From NCBI GenBank assembly GCA_944389615.1, contig CALXNA010000020.1:1-58192 (forward strand): DNA of 58,192 bases, read 5' to 3'. Of the stretch, positions 1 to 10,070 are shown one piece after another (within the stretch, counting starts at the first letter, position 1; every line of letters begins with the position of its first letter). Origin of the DNA: an uncultured Anaerobiospirillum sp. Its GTDB lineage: Bacteria > Pseudomonadota > Gammaproteobacteria > Enterobacterales > Succinivibrionaceae. The notes beneath the pieces were generated by a model. That model did not search any database, was not told the DNA's origin, and saw nothing but the letters and a program-made list of their open reading frames with translations. Made by a program: the position numbers and the translations under genes.

Positions 1-204
1 TGTCGCTCAACTCGCTCTACCATATGTTACCACCTACTTTTGTAACAAGTGACCTACACTAAGACATATATCACGAGCAATCAATATCTAGCAACTATAT
101 GTTGTTGTTTTTGTGATAAACATCACATATGTATCTATATCCAAGCATCATCTCGGTATTGCCGCTTTCATCCCTACGCTTACGCATAGGGAATTTCGCG
201 GCAT
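1..204. other. AT-rich edge segment without a gene
   Basis: This stretch is clearly more AT-rich than the rest of the window and has no convincing reading frame. It lies downstream of the transposase remnant and may be leftover mobile-element DNA. Nothing else is recognised. Confidence 0.4.
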
Positions 205-505
205 TTAGTTAAACTTAGGGCTCTCCACCCCGTCCACTGTCGCTAACATGTACAGATAAATCTCGGCCTTATGGTCGATATGCGCCCAGAGACTTGGGCG
301 TGGGGGAATGCCTTCCTTGTCTAATTCGCGCAGGCGCTGAGGCGTGAGCTTGTCGCTACTCTTCTTCTCGATGCCCGTCACCCAAGAGTACAGGGGCGGC
401 TCCGGCGTAGATGCGGTGCGCCTTAGCGACGGAGAGCTTTTGCTCGGTGATCACCTTGGCCTTAAACTCAGGAGAGTAGTTGTTACGAGTACGCTTCGTC
501 ATCAT
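205..505 (-). pseudogene. IS3-type transposase OrfA remnant, frameshifted
   Basis: Reading the minus strand from the ATG pair at 505/502 gives a start typical of IS3-family OrfA (TKRTRNNYSPEFKAKV, then a short helix ending AKAHRIY). After roughly 30 codons the frame breaks. One frame over, the reading continues as PEPPLYSWVTGIEKKSSDKL and runs to a TAA at 205-207. The joined product would be about 100 aa with an HTH-like N-terminus. An AAAAGG sits just before the start. No OrfB (DDE integrase) follows, so this is a dead relic beside the defence island. The IS3 assignment rests only on the N-terminal pattern. Confidence 0.5.
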
Positions 506-710
506 CCTTTTGGGAGCTTTGCTACTTACTCGCATTCGATTCCACGCAGGTGTAGCTGGCCGCGGCTCTTATTGAGCCAAGACCAAAGGATCCCCATTTT
601 ATCGGGGAGCGTAGGGCTATACCCAAAAAATCATCTCTAACTCCACGACGTCAGTCTTAGCAGAGTTCGAGGCGCGCTGCATGGCGCCTGCGGCCGAGCG
701 CGGCGGGGGT

Positions 711-738
711 TGCATCGTTTTTGTTGACGGACGATGCA
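711..738. promoter_or_regulatory. Perfect 8-bp inverted repeat over the defence-operon promoter
   Basis: TGCATCGT (711-718) and its exact complement ACGATGCA (731-738) are separated by 12 bases. The repeat encloses the predicted -35 box at 724-729, the usual position of a repressor operator. No regulator gene is visible nearby, so the binding protein is unknown. Confidence 0.5.
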
Positions 739-753
739 TCTATGCGTTAGAAT
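724..753 (+). promoter_or_regulatory. sigma70-like promoter of the defence operon
   Basis: -35 TTGACG (724-729), 18-base spacer, -10 TAGAAT (748-753). Predicted transcription start is near 760, giving a leader of about 50 bases before the GTG start of the large helicase at 810. It is the best promoter match upstream of the operon. Confidence 0.6.
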
Positions 754-809
754 ATTAGCTAAAATGGTTAGATCTGCGCGCGGCGCAGGGGTGGATGTGA
801 GAGGTAGAT

Positions 810-3800
810 GTGGCCAACATCTTTGATTTCCGTAACAATCTGATCGACGGCTATCAGACCTTTAGCCGGTCGTTTACCAAGTTCGACAGCGCTGACATCG
901 CAGCTTATGTCAAAGACCAGCTCAACGACTCCAATAACTTCTGCCCCGAGCCGCTGATCCAAATCAACCCCTCCTACGCCGAGGCCGAGCATGACTTGGC
1001 CTACTTTGCTACAAACAAGGGGCAGCGCGGAGTTCCCATCCTCCATGAGCGTTGCCTTGATATTTTCACTGTCGATGGGGCGGCAGGGCCGGTGCCGCTG
1101 TCACTCTACCACCACCAAGGCATGGCCATTGTCCAAGCCGACGACAGTCAGTCCTATGTCGTGACCTCGGGCACGGGCTCGGGCAAGTCCCTGACCTTCT
1201 TTATCCCGATGGTCAGCCGTATCCTCCAAGAAAAGGAGCGTGACCCGCAGCCGCGCATTCGGGCCATCATCGTCTACCCGATGAATGCACTTGCCAACTC
1301 CCAGTTAGAGGAGATCAACAAGTTCCTAAGCCATGTGCCCGGCGCTATCTCGGTCAAGCGCTATACCGGCCAAGAGCGCTCTTCAGAGCGCGAAGGCTTG
1401 CAAAACGGCACCGAGATCCCGGACATCCTTTTGACCAACTACATGATGCTGGAGCTGATGCTGCTGCGCCCCAAGGATCGCCGCATCATCGAGAACTGCC
1501 ACGGGCTGCAGTTCTTGGTCTTAGATGAGCTGCACACCTATCGTGGGCGCCAAGGCTCGGATGTGGCGCTCCTCGTCAGCCGCTTGCGCCAGCGCGTCGG
1601 ACGTAGCCCGCAAGACGAGGAGCGTACGGGGACTAAGCTTATCTGCATCGGCACTTCGGCGACCATGTCCTCGGTCGATAACTCTGACTCCCAGCAGGTC
1701 GTGGCGAGCTTTGCCGCCAAGATCTTCGGTTGTGCCTTTAGCAAAGAGCAGATCATCAACGAGAAGCTGCAGCGCGAGACCAATCCGCTGGTTAAGCTCA
1801 GCTCCTTTAGCGGAGATGAGGGGCAGGCCAATTGCGAGCTCTTAGGCCAAGAGGTGCTGCGCGCCGCGCAGGGCGATTTTGGCTTCCTGACGCCGCGTCC
1901 TCAGTTAGCAGACTCCCTTGCCGCTTTCAAGGAAAGCCGTTTGGCCATTTGGCTGGAGCAAACGCTCAGTGTTGAGCTTGAAGGTAATGATTGGCGTCGA
2001 GCGCGACCTAAGTACTTAAACGCTGTGGTCACGGCGCTGCATGAGACCCTCGGCGCGGGCCCAAGTCAGGATACGGTGCGCCGCGCCCTGATCAACTTCA
2101 TGAACTTCATCTCAGACGCGAGCTGCCATCACCTGCGCACTAAGCTCGGCCGTACGCCGTTTGCCTTTAAGCTGCACCAGTTCATCAGCAGCCCGGGCCA
2201 GCTCAGCACCTCGCTTGAGGCACCGGGCCTGCGCCGCTTTGCCTTGGATGGTAAAACTCAATTTGTCGAGCAGGCGGGGGCGCGCCGGGCGCAGGCGGCT
2301 GCGGCCTTGCAGGTGGAGGCGCCGGAGGTGCCCGAGGAGTCCGAGGCGGTGCGCGAGAGCAAGCACTACCCGGCCTTTGAGGTGCGCTTTTGCTTGCACT
2401 GCGGCCAAGAGTATCTGCCGGTGTGGCTGCACTATCGCTCCACCAAGTCCGGCCGCGCTACGATTGACACCTTAGAGCATGTCAGCCCGCGCGATCTCAA
2501 TACCACCACCCCCGATAGCGCGGCCGTGGGCTATGACCTCAAGCAAGAGCCGGGCTTTGTTTGCCCGGTACGCCCATCTCAAAAGTACCAAGCAGTCGGC
2601 TTTGAGCTATTCCCGCCGGAGTGGCTCGATCCTGAGGATAGCGGCAAGCTGCGCCGCGAGTTCCGCAAGTATGAGCCGCAGAGCTACTATCTCAATCGCT
2701 ACGGCCATGTAAGTGAGCGCGGGGCGCTGTACGCAAGCGAGTTCTGGGTGATCCGCGGGGATATGCGCTTGTGCGTCAACTGCGGCGAGCGCTATCAGAC
2801 CCAAGCCAATATCCATAACCTCTTGATTGGCCTCTCGGGCGAAGGTCGCAGCACTGCGAGCACGACCTTGACCTTGCTGACCTTGCGCCAGATGTTCCAA
2901 GACGGCTTGGCCCCGGACAAGCGCAAGCTCTTGGGCTTCTCGGACAATCGCCAAGACGCGGCGCTGCAAGCCGGTCACTTCAACGACTTTGTAAAGAATC
3001 TGACCATCCGCTCGTGTTTGACCGCGGTATTGCTCCAGCAAGTAGGCAAGTCGGAGTCTGAAGGCTTGCGCCTTGATGCTTTGGTTCAGCAGATGGAGCA
3101 GCTCTTGGGCTGGTATGAGGGCAAGCCCAATCAGGCCGGACGCGAGCTCTTCTTGGTGAACCCCGATGACGACCGTTCCTTGGCCGCGCAGGCCTTAAAG
3201 GACGATTACTCCACGCTCCATAACCTGCTGGCCTATCACATCACGCTCGACTTGAGCGAGCGCTACCTCTACACCTGCCCCTCGCTGGAGCGCCTTGGGC
3301 TCCTACGCATCGGCTATTGCAACTTAGAGGAGTGTTGCCAGCGCGATGAGCTATTTGCCCTTGATAACCCCGTCACCGGGCGCAGGTCGCTTTTGACCCA
3401 CCTGACGCCGGAGTATCGCATCAAGTTCTTTGAGCTCTTCTTAAATGAGCTCAGACGACGCCAATGCCTGACTGCGGATTTCTTGATCCAAAGAGAGCAA
3501 GAGGATCTCGGCAAGATCTTGCGCCGTGACTTTACCGAGCGCTGGAGCATTGCCCGTGGTGATTGGCGCAGCGAAGGCACCTTCACCTGCCTTGACTGGG
3601 CGCAGTCACAAGAGAAGCGCGAGCGCAGCAATGAGGGCTGCTTGGTGATCAACCATCGCACCAGCTTCAATCGCTTGTTGCGTTCCAGCAAACTCTGGAA
3701 CGAGTTTAAGCGTGAGCACCCGGAGCTGGCGGCCTCGATTAATCCCACGGCGGATGCGGTGCAAGATACCTTGGCCGCCATGTGTCAGTACTTGGCGCGC

Positions 3801-6797
3801 TTCCACCTCTTGCTGCGCCGCTCCACGTCTTTTGAGCGCTACGAGCGTTACAGCCTCGATGTCACGATGCTGCGCTGGTATCCGGGCGCGGCCGTGCAGG
3901 CGGCGGGCGGGCACGGTTATGACCCGGCGGCAGCCTATAACCATCAGGGCTACTTCTACCGCGAGCTTTACCGCAGCTATGCCCAAGACTTCCTTGACTT
4001 TGCCGCGCACAGCGCCGTGGCGCTGCACCAAACGCTAGAGAGCGTGGCGGCGCTGCCCCCGATCTTCTCCTTTGAGGCGCATGAGCATACGGCGCAGCTG
4101 TCGAACTTGGAGCGCCAAGAGCTCGAATTGCGCTTTAGAGGCGGCCTCGCCGATCAGGACAAGTGGCGTCAGCAGCATTTGGGGCAGAGCTTTAGGCGTT
4201 TGCCGGTGCTCTTCTGCTCGCCGACGATGGAGCTCGGCATCGACATCTCGGCGCTCAACTTCGTCTACATGCGCAATGTCCCGCCGACCGCGGCCAACTA
4301 TGTCCAGCGCGCCGGTCGTGCTGGGCGCTCGGGGCAGCCTGCCTTGGTGGTGACCTATTGCACCGCGCGTAATGCCCATGACCAATGGTTCTTTAAGCAC
4401 CCGCAAGACATGGTGCAGGGTGTAGTGCGCGAGCCAACCTTGGATTTGACCAATGACGCCTTGCTCACCGCGCATCTGCACTCAATTTGGCTGGCCTGCG
4501 CCTTAAGGTACTATGTGGCCCCCGAGGAGCTGCCGTCGCAGGTGGCCCAGTTGCTCACAGGCCTCGGAGACGAGTTAGATTACGAAGTGCTCTTTGACCC
4601 AGAGCTCAAGAACGCGAGCAATGATGCCGCCTTTAAAGCACGCTTGCGCCAATATTACGCGCTCAAGCCGGAGTTGCAGGCGGCGCTGACCGAGCCTATG
4701 GTGCGGCAGCAGGCTACGGAGCTCGGCCTTGCGCTGCTTGACAATCTGCAGCATTTGGCTACGCCCGAGGAGCGGGCGCTCTTGGCGGCAAGTTGGAGTG
4801 CCGATAAGGTGCACATGGTGATGCGTGATGCCGCACGCGACTTTGACCTGTGCTTTGACTACTGGCGCGAGCTCTACTTTACCAACCTGCGTGAGTACTA
4901 TGAGCTCGGCAAGAAGCGCGATGACCCCAGCGAGCGGCGCAAGCAGGAAGTACGCGAGCAGCTTAATTTGCTCAGTGGCTCCGATCGCAGTGAGAGCACC
5001 TACAGCGACTTCTATCTCTTCCGCTATCTTGCGAGCCAAGGCTTCTTGCCGGGCTATAGCTTTGCGGCGCAGCCGCTCCTTGCATGGATCCCATCGCCTG
5101 AGGGCGGCAGCGTGCGTGGGCGCCACAAGTGGAACGCTCAGCGTGGTGATTGGCTCTCGCGCGCCCGTTTCCTCGGCATCAACGAGTTTGGCCCGAACAA
5201 TCTCATCTACCACAACGGCCGCGTCTATAAGTGTGTGCGCTTAAAGCTCAGCGCTGGTGTCGGGCGCCAAGGCGAGCGTCAAGGCACGCGTTCGGGCATG
5301 CTGAGCACCGCCGAGATCTTGGTGTGCCCACAGTGCGGCCATTTCGTGGAGCTCCGACAAGAGGGCGCCATCAATGCCTGTCCGCATTGCCAGCAGCCGT
5401 TTGATAAGATCCAACAAAACACGATCAAGCCGCTCTACCAAGTTTCGGTGGTAGAAACGCAGCGCGTTGAGCGCATCACCATGGCCGACGAAGAGCGCCG
5501 CCGTCAGGGCTTTGATCTGCGTACCTTCTATCACTTCACCGGCAGCGACAGCCACTTAAAGTGCCACTCCGTGACGGTCGCAGCGGATGGCGCGGACTTA
5601 GCGCTGCTCTCCTATGGCGCCAGTGCCGAGCTGCGCCGTGCCAACATGGGCCTGCGCGGCCACGACGAGAGCAAGCCGGGCTTTGACATCAACGAGTTCG
5701 ATGGTGCGTGGCTGGCGCAAAAAACGGTCGAAGAGGCCCAAAAGAATGGGGGCAAGACCACGGATGCGGTCAAGCCGCTGCGCATCATCCCGTATGTGCG
5801 TGATATCCGCAACATCCTGATCATGGACTTAAGCCCAGCGCTCACCGCTTGGGGCTTTGACCTAAGCGGTACCCGCAGTCTCAGTCTTGATAAGAAGGAG
5901 GAGGTGCGCAGCATCATGGCGACGCTACAAGCGGCCTTGTCCCGTGCCATTACCAAACACTTCCAGATTGAGCTGAGCGAGATCTTCATTGAGCCGCTGC
6001 CTAACCGCGATACCCCCAAGCAGCTCTTGATTTACGAGAGCGGCGAAGGCGGCTCAGGCGTGTTAAACCGCCTCTGTCAGCCGGGCAAAACTCCGACGCT
6101 TGCGGTGGTGGCCGAAGTGGCCTTAGAACTGATGCACTATAAGCGCGAGGACAAGAATCAGCCGTGGTCAGCCGAGCGCCAAGATGAGTATGACCGGCGC
6201 TCTGATTGCTTGGGCTGCTACGACTGCTTACTCACCTACTACAACCAGCCCGATCATGATCGCATCAACCGCCAAAACTCTAAGGTCTTTGAGTTCCTGA
6301 CCAAGCTGACGCGCTGCCAGCTCTCGGGCTCAGCCTTAGCCCCGCAGGCGGTACCACCAGCTGAGCCACCAGCGACGCCCGAGCAGTCGGCTGAGCCGCC
6401 CACGGTGCCGAATGTGGCGTCAGAACAGACCAATGCTCCAAAGCTGCCACCAACTGTGCCAGCAACCCCAGAAACGCCTGCTGCGCCTGAGGTGCAAGCG
6501 GAGGTAGGGAGCCGCAATAGCGATCCTGCGCTGCTACAGCGCTTTAAGTTGTGGCTGATTGAGGAAGGCTATAAGGTGCCGACCAAGATGCCGTGGGTGC
6601 TCAAGCGCCACAACTATGCCTTAGCTGGGTGCTATGAGCATGTCATGTGCGCCGTAACCTTTGAGCCGCTGCCGGAGAAAGTCGCGCAGAAGCTGAGCAA
6701 CTCGGGCATCACCTGCTTGCAGCTTAAGCCTGATGGCAGTGACTGGGCTGAGGTGCTCTCGGCGCAGGCGGAGCGGCTGGCGCTGTGGGATGATTAG
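810..6797 (+). CDS. YprA-type DEAD/DEAH helicase with C-terminal DUF1998/MZB module (DISARM DrmA-DrmB / Druantia DruE-like)
   Basis: A 1995-aa superfamily 2 helicase expected to act on DNA in an antiphage system. Walker A GTGSGKS is at residues 121-127 and the Walker B variant DELH at 239-242, followed by TYRG as in YprA/Lhr-like helicases. Helicase motifs V-VI (MELGIDIS to QRAGRAGRSGQ) lie near 1135-1176. Zinc-type Cys pairs occur near 529 (CLHCGQEY), 655 (CVNCGERY) and 1507 (CPQCGHF). A DUF1998/MZB signature (GEGGSGV near 1746, CLGCYDCLLTYYNQ near 1800) follows, then a proline-rich linker and a C-terminal domain of about 100 aa. The start is GTG at 810 behind GAGAGG; the ATG at 808 is out of frame. 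In DISARM the helicase (DrmA) and DUF1998 protein (DrmB) are separate, so this resembles a fusion. The length also fits Druantia DruE. First gene of the operon. Confidence 0.85.
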   Translation: MANIFDFRNNLIDGYQTFSRSFTKFDSADIAAYVKDQLNDSNNFCPEPLIQINPSYAEAEHDLAYFATNKGQRGVPILHERCLDIFTVDGAAGPVPLSLYHHQGMAIVQADDSQSYVVTSGTGSGKSLTFFIPMVSRILQEKERDPQPRIRAIIVYPMNALANSQLEEINKFLSHVPGAISVKRYTGQERSSEREGLQNGTEIPDILLTNYMMLELMLLRPKDRRIIENCHGLQFLVLDELHTYRGRQGSDVALLVSRLRQRVGRSPQDEERTGTKLICIGTSATMSSVDNSDSQQVVASFAAKIFGCAFSKEQIINEKLQRETNPLVKLSSFSGDEGQANCELLGQEVLRAAQGDFGFLTPRPQLADSLAAFKESRLAIWLEQTLSVELEGNDWRRARPKYLNAVVTALHETLGAGPSQDTVRRALINFMNFISDASCHHLRTKLGRTPFAFKLHQFISSPGQLSTSLEAPGLRRFALDGKTQFVEQAGARRAQAAAALQVEAPEVPEESEAVRESKHYPAFEVRFCLHCGQEYLPVWLHYRSTKSGRATIDTLEHVSPRDLNTTTPDSAAVGYDLKQEPGFVCPVRPSQKYQAVGFELFPPEWLDPEDSGKLRREFRKYEPQSYYLNRYGHVSERGALYASEFWVIRGDMRLCVNCGERYQTQANIHNLLIGLSGEGRSTASTTLTLLTLRQMFQDGLAPDKRKLLGFSDNRQDAALQAGHFNDFVKNLTIRSCLTAVLLQQVGKSESEGLRLDALVQQMEQLLGWYEGKPNQAGRELFLVNPDDDRSLAAQALKDDYSTLHNLLAYHITLDLSERYLYTCPSLERLGLLRIGYCNLEECCQRDELFALDNPVTGRRSLLTHLTPEYRIKFFELFLNELRRRQCLTADFLIQREQEDLGKILRRDFTERWSIARGDWRSEGTFTCLDWAQSQEKRERSNEGCLVINHRTSFNRLLRSSKLWNEFKREHPELAASINPTADAVQDTLAAMCQYLARFHLLLRRSTSFERYERYSLDVTMLRWYPGAAVQAAGGHGYDPAAAYNHQGYFYRELYRSYAQDFLDFAAHSAVALHQTLESVAALPPIFSFEAHEHTAQLSNLERQELELRFRGGLADQDKWRQQHLGQSFRRLPVLFCSPTMELGIDISALNFVYMRNVPPTAANYVQRAGRAGRSGQPALVVTYCTARNAHDQWFFKHPQDMVQGVVREPTLDLTNDALLTAHLHSIWLACALRYYVAPEELPSQVAQLLTGLGDELDYEVLFDPELKNASNDAAFKARLRQYYALKPELQAALTEPMVRQQATELGLALLDNLQHLATPEERALLAASWSADKVHMVMRDAARDFDLCFDYWRELYFTNLREYYELGKKRDDPSERRKQEVREQLNLLSGSDRSESTYSDFYLFRYLASQGFLPGYSFAAQPLLAWIPSPEGGSVRGRHKWNAQRGDWLSRARFLGINEFGPNNLIYHNGRVYKCVRLKLSAGVGRQGERQGTRSGMLSTAEILVCPQCGHFVELRQEGAINACPHCQQPFDKIQQNTIKPLYQVSVVETQRVERITMADEERRRQGFDLRTFYHFTGSDSHLKCHSVTVAADGADLALLSYGASAELRRANMGLRGHDESKPGFDINEFDGAWLAQKTVEEAQKNGGKTTDAVKPLRIIPYVRDIRNILIMDLSPALTAWGFDLSGTRSLSLDKKEEVRSIMATLQAALSRAITKHFQIELSEIFIEPLPNRDTPKQLLIYESGEGGSGVLNRLCQPGKTPTLAVVAEVALELMHYKREDKNQPWSAERQDEYDRRSDCLGCYDCLLTYYNQPDHDRINRQNSKVFEFLTKLTRCQLSGSALAPQAVPPAEPPATPEQSAEPPTVPNVASEQTNAPKLPPTVPATPETPAAPEVQAEVGSRNSDPALLQRFKLWLIEEGYKVPTKMPWVLKRHNYALAGCYEHVMCAVTFEPLPEKVAQKLSNSGITCLQLKPDGSDWAEVLSAQAERLALWDD

Positions 6798-6873
6798 GCG
6801 GCGCGCCGGTCGTGAGCCGGGCGCCATGTTTTGCTTGTTTTGCTTTCTTGTTAGGAGATGTTAGGTAGGTTCT

Positions 6874-9800
6874 ATGGCGCAATTTGTCCCCGGTAACTTG
6901 GTTGCGGCGCGTGGGCGCACGTGGGTCGTGCAGTCCGACTCAACCGACGAGATCCTGCGGTTGTGCCCGATTGGCGCGTCCTACGACGATGTGACCATTA
7001 TCTCGCCCTTATTGGAGCCCGATGTCGCTCCGGCCGTGTTTAGCTTCCCGCAGCCTGAGCGCGTTGGCTCGTTTCGCGCTGGGCGCTTGCTCTACGATGC
7101 TCTGCGCTTTCAGCTGCGCTCGGGCACCGGGCCGTTTCGCTCCTTTGGCAGCTTGAACTTTGAGCCACGTTCGTATCAGTACGTGCCGCTGCTTATGGCC
7201 TTACGCCAAGAGACGGTGCGCTTGCTCATTGCCGATGACGTCGGTGTGGGCAAGACGATTGAGGCGGGCATGATTGCCCGTGAGCTCTTAGATCGCGGCG
7301 CCATTGCGCGCTTTGCGGTACTGTGCCCGCCACACTTGGTGGAACAGTGGGTCGAAGAGCTTAAGGTGCACTTCAACATCGAGGCCTTGGCGGTGACCGC
7401 AAGTTCGGCAAGCCGCGTGGAAAAGGATATCCCGGTCGGCCACGTGCTCACCGAGACTCATCCGTTCCTTGTGATCAGCCTTGATTACATCAAGAGCGAA
7501 CGCCACCGCTACTACTTCCAGACGCTCAAGCTCGACCTGCTCATCGTCGATGAGGCGCATACCTGCGTCACCGGTGACACGCGCACCGCGCAGCAGCGCT
7601 ACACCTTCTTAAAGCAGATCTTCGATGACGAGCGTGCTGGCATCGACAAGCAGCGCCATCTGCTCTTGTTGACCGCAACCCCGCACTCAGGCAACGAGGA
7701 CGCCTTCTACAACTTGCTCGCCTTGCTCAAGCCGGAGTTTGCGCAGCTGCGTGACTCGGCCTCGGCGCGCAACCCACTGCGTGGCGAGCTCGCCAAATAC
7801 TTCGTGCAGCGCCGTCGCCAAGACATTGAGCGTTGGTGCCGCGACAACAATGACACCCATACCTTCTTCACCCAGCGCAAGAGTGCCGAGCTCACCTACA
7901 AGTTCACGCCGCAATGGCAGGACTTCTTCGATGCGGTGCAAGAGTACTGCATTGGAATCTTAGATCAGCAAGCGGACAATCAGATGCTGTGGTACGCCAT
8001 CATCGCGCTGTTCCGCTGCATTTCCTCGAGCCCGCAGGCGGCCTTACAGGCCTTGCTCAACCGCAAGGAACGCTTAAGTGCCGACGGCAGCACCAATGAG
8101 GGCGAACCAACCGCAGGCGACCTGATGCCTGAAGACGAGGACTTAGTCGAGCAAGTCGACAGCGAGCTCGGTACTGACGATGCCTTGGTCGAGCGTGACT
8201 TAGAGCCGAGCCTGCAGCTGCAGCAAAATGAGCAGCTCGATGAGTTGGTGCGTCAAGCGCAGGAACTGCGCGGCATTGAGCATGACCCGAAGCTGGCCCT
8301 GCTCGTCACCCACGTTAAGGGCTTGCTCAAGGACGGCTTTGCTCCGGTGATCTTCTGCCGCTTCATCGGTACCGCCGACTATGTGGCTGCCGAGCTCCAA
8401 AAGCAGCTCAGTAAGGGCCAGTTTAAGGATGTCGCGGTTGATTGCGTCACCGGTACCCTGACCTCCGCTGAGCGTAAAGAGCGCGTCTTAGAGCTGGGCA
8501 ATCATGAGCGCCGCGTGCTGGTGGCCACTGACTGCCTCTCTGAAGGCATCAACCTGCAGCGCTTCTTTACTGCAGTCGTGCACTACGACATGGCGTGGAA
8601 TCCAACCCGTCATGAGCAGCGTGAAGGCCGCGTCGACCGCTTTGGCCAAACGGCTCCTGAGGTGCGCTGCACCTTGCTCTATAGCGCCGATAACCCGGTC
8701 GATGGCATGGTGCTCAAGGTCATCTTAAAGAAGTCCGAGGCCATTCGCAAAGAGCTGGGCGTCTTGGTGCCGGTGCCGGACAAAAAGGATACGATCAACC
8801 GTGCCCTGATGAAGGCCGCGCTCTTTACCCGCCGCAATCGCCATATGACGAGCGAGCACAGCTACCAAGGCTCATTTGAGCTGCTCTATGATGACGCTGA
8901 GCCGGGCAATGCCGACGAGCGTGAGCTGGAGCTGGCATGGCAAAACGCCTCAGACAAGGTCAAGGGCAGCCCAACCCTCTTTGCCCAAGGCTCAATCCAC
9001 GTCGCCGACGTCCTGCCGTTTTATCAGGCCGAAAGCGCCAGCCTTGGCAGCTTAGATGAGCTCCAATACTTTGCCGAAGAGGCCTGCTCGCACTTTGGCG
9101 TCAAGGTGCAAGAAGCAGAGATCAGCTCGCTGTCTCAGGAGCGTGCCGCGCAGACGCGCGAGCAAGCCATCACCCAAGCGGCGCAAGTGGCGGCGACCGA
9201 AGCGGTGATCGCCGGTAGGCATGGTGATGCCGCCCAAGCCAGCGAATTAGCTAAGGCCCAGACTGCTCGCCTGAAGCGCGTAGGTCACAAGGACTATGCC
9301 CTGATGCGCATCGACCGCAACGGCTTTGATAGCGAGGAGATCCGCAATAACCTTAAGGCGAGCTGGCCTAAGGACAATATCATCGACTTCAACTTGCTCA
9401 ACCGCGTCAGCCCGCTCATCAATGTCCTCTCCGAGGCCTTGGTCGAGGAGGCCACCGGCTCTGAGGATAGCTCCATTGCCCGCGCCGGACTTGCCAGCTG
9501 CGGTGAAGTTGAGGCCATCACCCGCATCTACCTCTTGCGCGTGCGCTACCAGATGCGTATTGCCTACCGTAATCAGACGCGCCGTCACATCATGGTCGAG
9601 GAGATCGTACCGTGGACTTTAGTCGGGGCGCAGGGCGACACCATGCTCGATCTTGAGCAAGCACAGCACCTGTTAGTGCACGCTCCAATTGGCGGTAACT
9701 TCGCCGCGCCTATGGCACAAGCGAAGATTGCCGAGGCGATCGAGCTCTACCACGCCAAGGACGAAGTGCTGCAAGCTTTTGCTGCTGAGCGCGCCGCCCA

Positions 9801-9957
9801 AATCAGTGCGGCCCACCGCGGTGAGTTAGTCTCCGACAGCGCCAGCAAGCGCCGCAACGTGTACAACAACGACGGCTCGGTGGTCGAGGTCAAGGTCTGC
9901 CAGCCAATTGACCTGATGGGCGTGTACGTCCTCTTGCCGGATCTTGATGACCTGTAA
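6874..9957 (+). CDS. SNF2-type helicase, DISARM DrmD-like
   Basis: A 1027-aa SNF2/RapA-like ATPase. An N-terminal region of about 100 aa precedes the helicase core. Walker A GVGKT is at 124-128, DEAH at 226-229, and the C-terminal helicase motifs (ATDCLSEGINLQ, then EQREGRVDRFGQ at 581-592) are intact. A long C-terminal extension of about 400 aa includes an alanine/glutamine-rich probable coiled coil. An AGGAG lies upstream of the ATG at 6874. It starts 76 bases after the DUF1998 helicase, so the two are probably co-transcribed. DrmD is the SNF2-type protein that marks class 1 DISARM and there accompanies an adenine methyltransferase, as here. The assignment comes from motifs and context; a generic SNF2 helicase of another defence system remains possible. 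Confidence 0.8.
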   Translation: MAQFVPGNLVAARGRTWVVQSDSTDEILRLCPIGASYDDVTIISPLLEPDVAPAVFSFPQPERVGSFRAGRLLYDALRFQLRSGTGPFRSFGSLNFEPRSYQYVPLLMALRQETVRLLIADDVGVGKTIEAGMIARELLDRGAIARFAVLCPPHLVEQWVEELKVHFNIEALAVTASSASRVEKDIPVGHVLTETHPFLVISLDYIKSERHRYYFQTLKLDLLIVDEAHTCVTGDTRTAQQRYTFLKQIFDDERAGIDKQRHLLLLTATPHSGNEDAFYNLLALLKPEFAQLRDSASARNPLRGELAKYFVQRRRQDIERWCRDNNDTHTFFTQRKSAELTYKFTPQWQDFFDAVQEYCIGILDQQADNQMLWYAIIALFRCISSSPQAALQALLNRKERLSADGSTNEGEPTAGDLMPEDEDLVEQVDSELGTDDALVERDLEPSLQLQQNEQLDELVRQAQELRGIEHDPKLALLVTHVKGLLKDGFAPVIFCRFIGTADYVAAELQKQLSKGQFKDVAVDCVTGTLTSAERKERVLELGNHERRVLVATDCLSEGINLQRFFTAVVHYDMAWNPTRHEQREGRVDRFGQTAPEVRCTLLYSADNPVDGMVLKVILKKSEAIRKELGVLVPVPDKKDTINRALMKAALFTRRNRHMTSEHSYQGSFELLYDDAEPGNADERELELAWQNASDKVKGSPTLFAQGSIHVADVLPFYQAESASLGSLDELQYFAEEACSHFGVKVQEAEISSLSQERAAQTREQAITQAAQVAATEAVIAGRHGDAAQASELAKAQTARLKRVGHKDYALMRIDRNGFDSEEIRNNLKASWPKDNIIDFNLLNRVSPLINVLSEALVEEATGSEDSSIARAGLASCGEVEAITRIYLLRVRYQMRIAYRNQTRRHIMVEEIVPWTLVGAQGDTMLDLEQAQHLLVHAPIGGNFAAPMAQAKIAEAIELYHAKDEVLQAFAAERAAQISAAHRGELVSDSASKRRNVYNNDGSVVEVKVCQPIDLMGVYVLLPDLDDL

Positions 9958-10070
9958 CCGCACCACGTGTGGTAAGTCCTTATCCCAGCGGGGTGGAACA
10001 TCCAGCAACCGGGCATATCCTGCCTGATTGGATTCCTGACCCCAGCCGGGTTTACTTTTGGAGTGAGCCT

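Noticed and set aside
344..640. Plus-strand reading frame of 98 codons
   Set aside because: It is antisense to the transposase remnant and has no protein-like signature.
9969..10070. Upstream extension of methyltransferase copy 1
   Set aside because: Copy 2 has no comparable extension, and the ATG at 10071 aligns with the copy 2 start behind the same GGAGTGAG.
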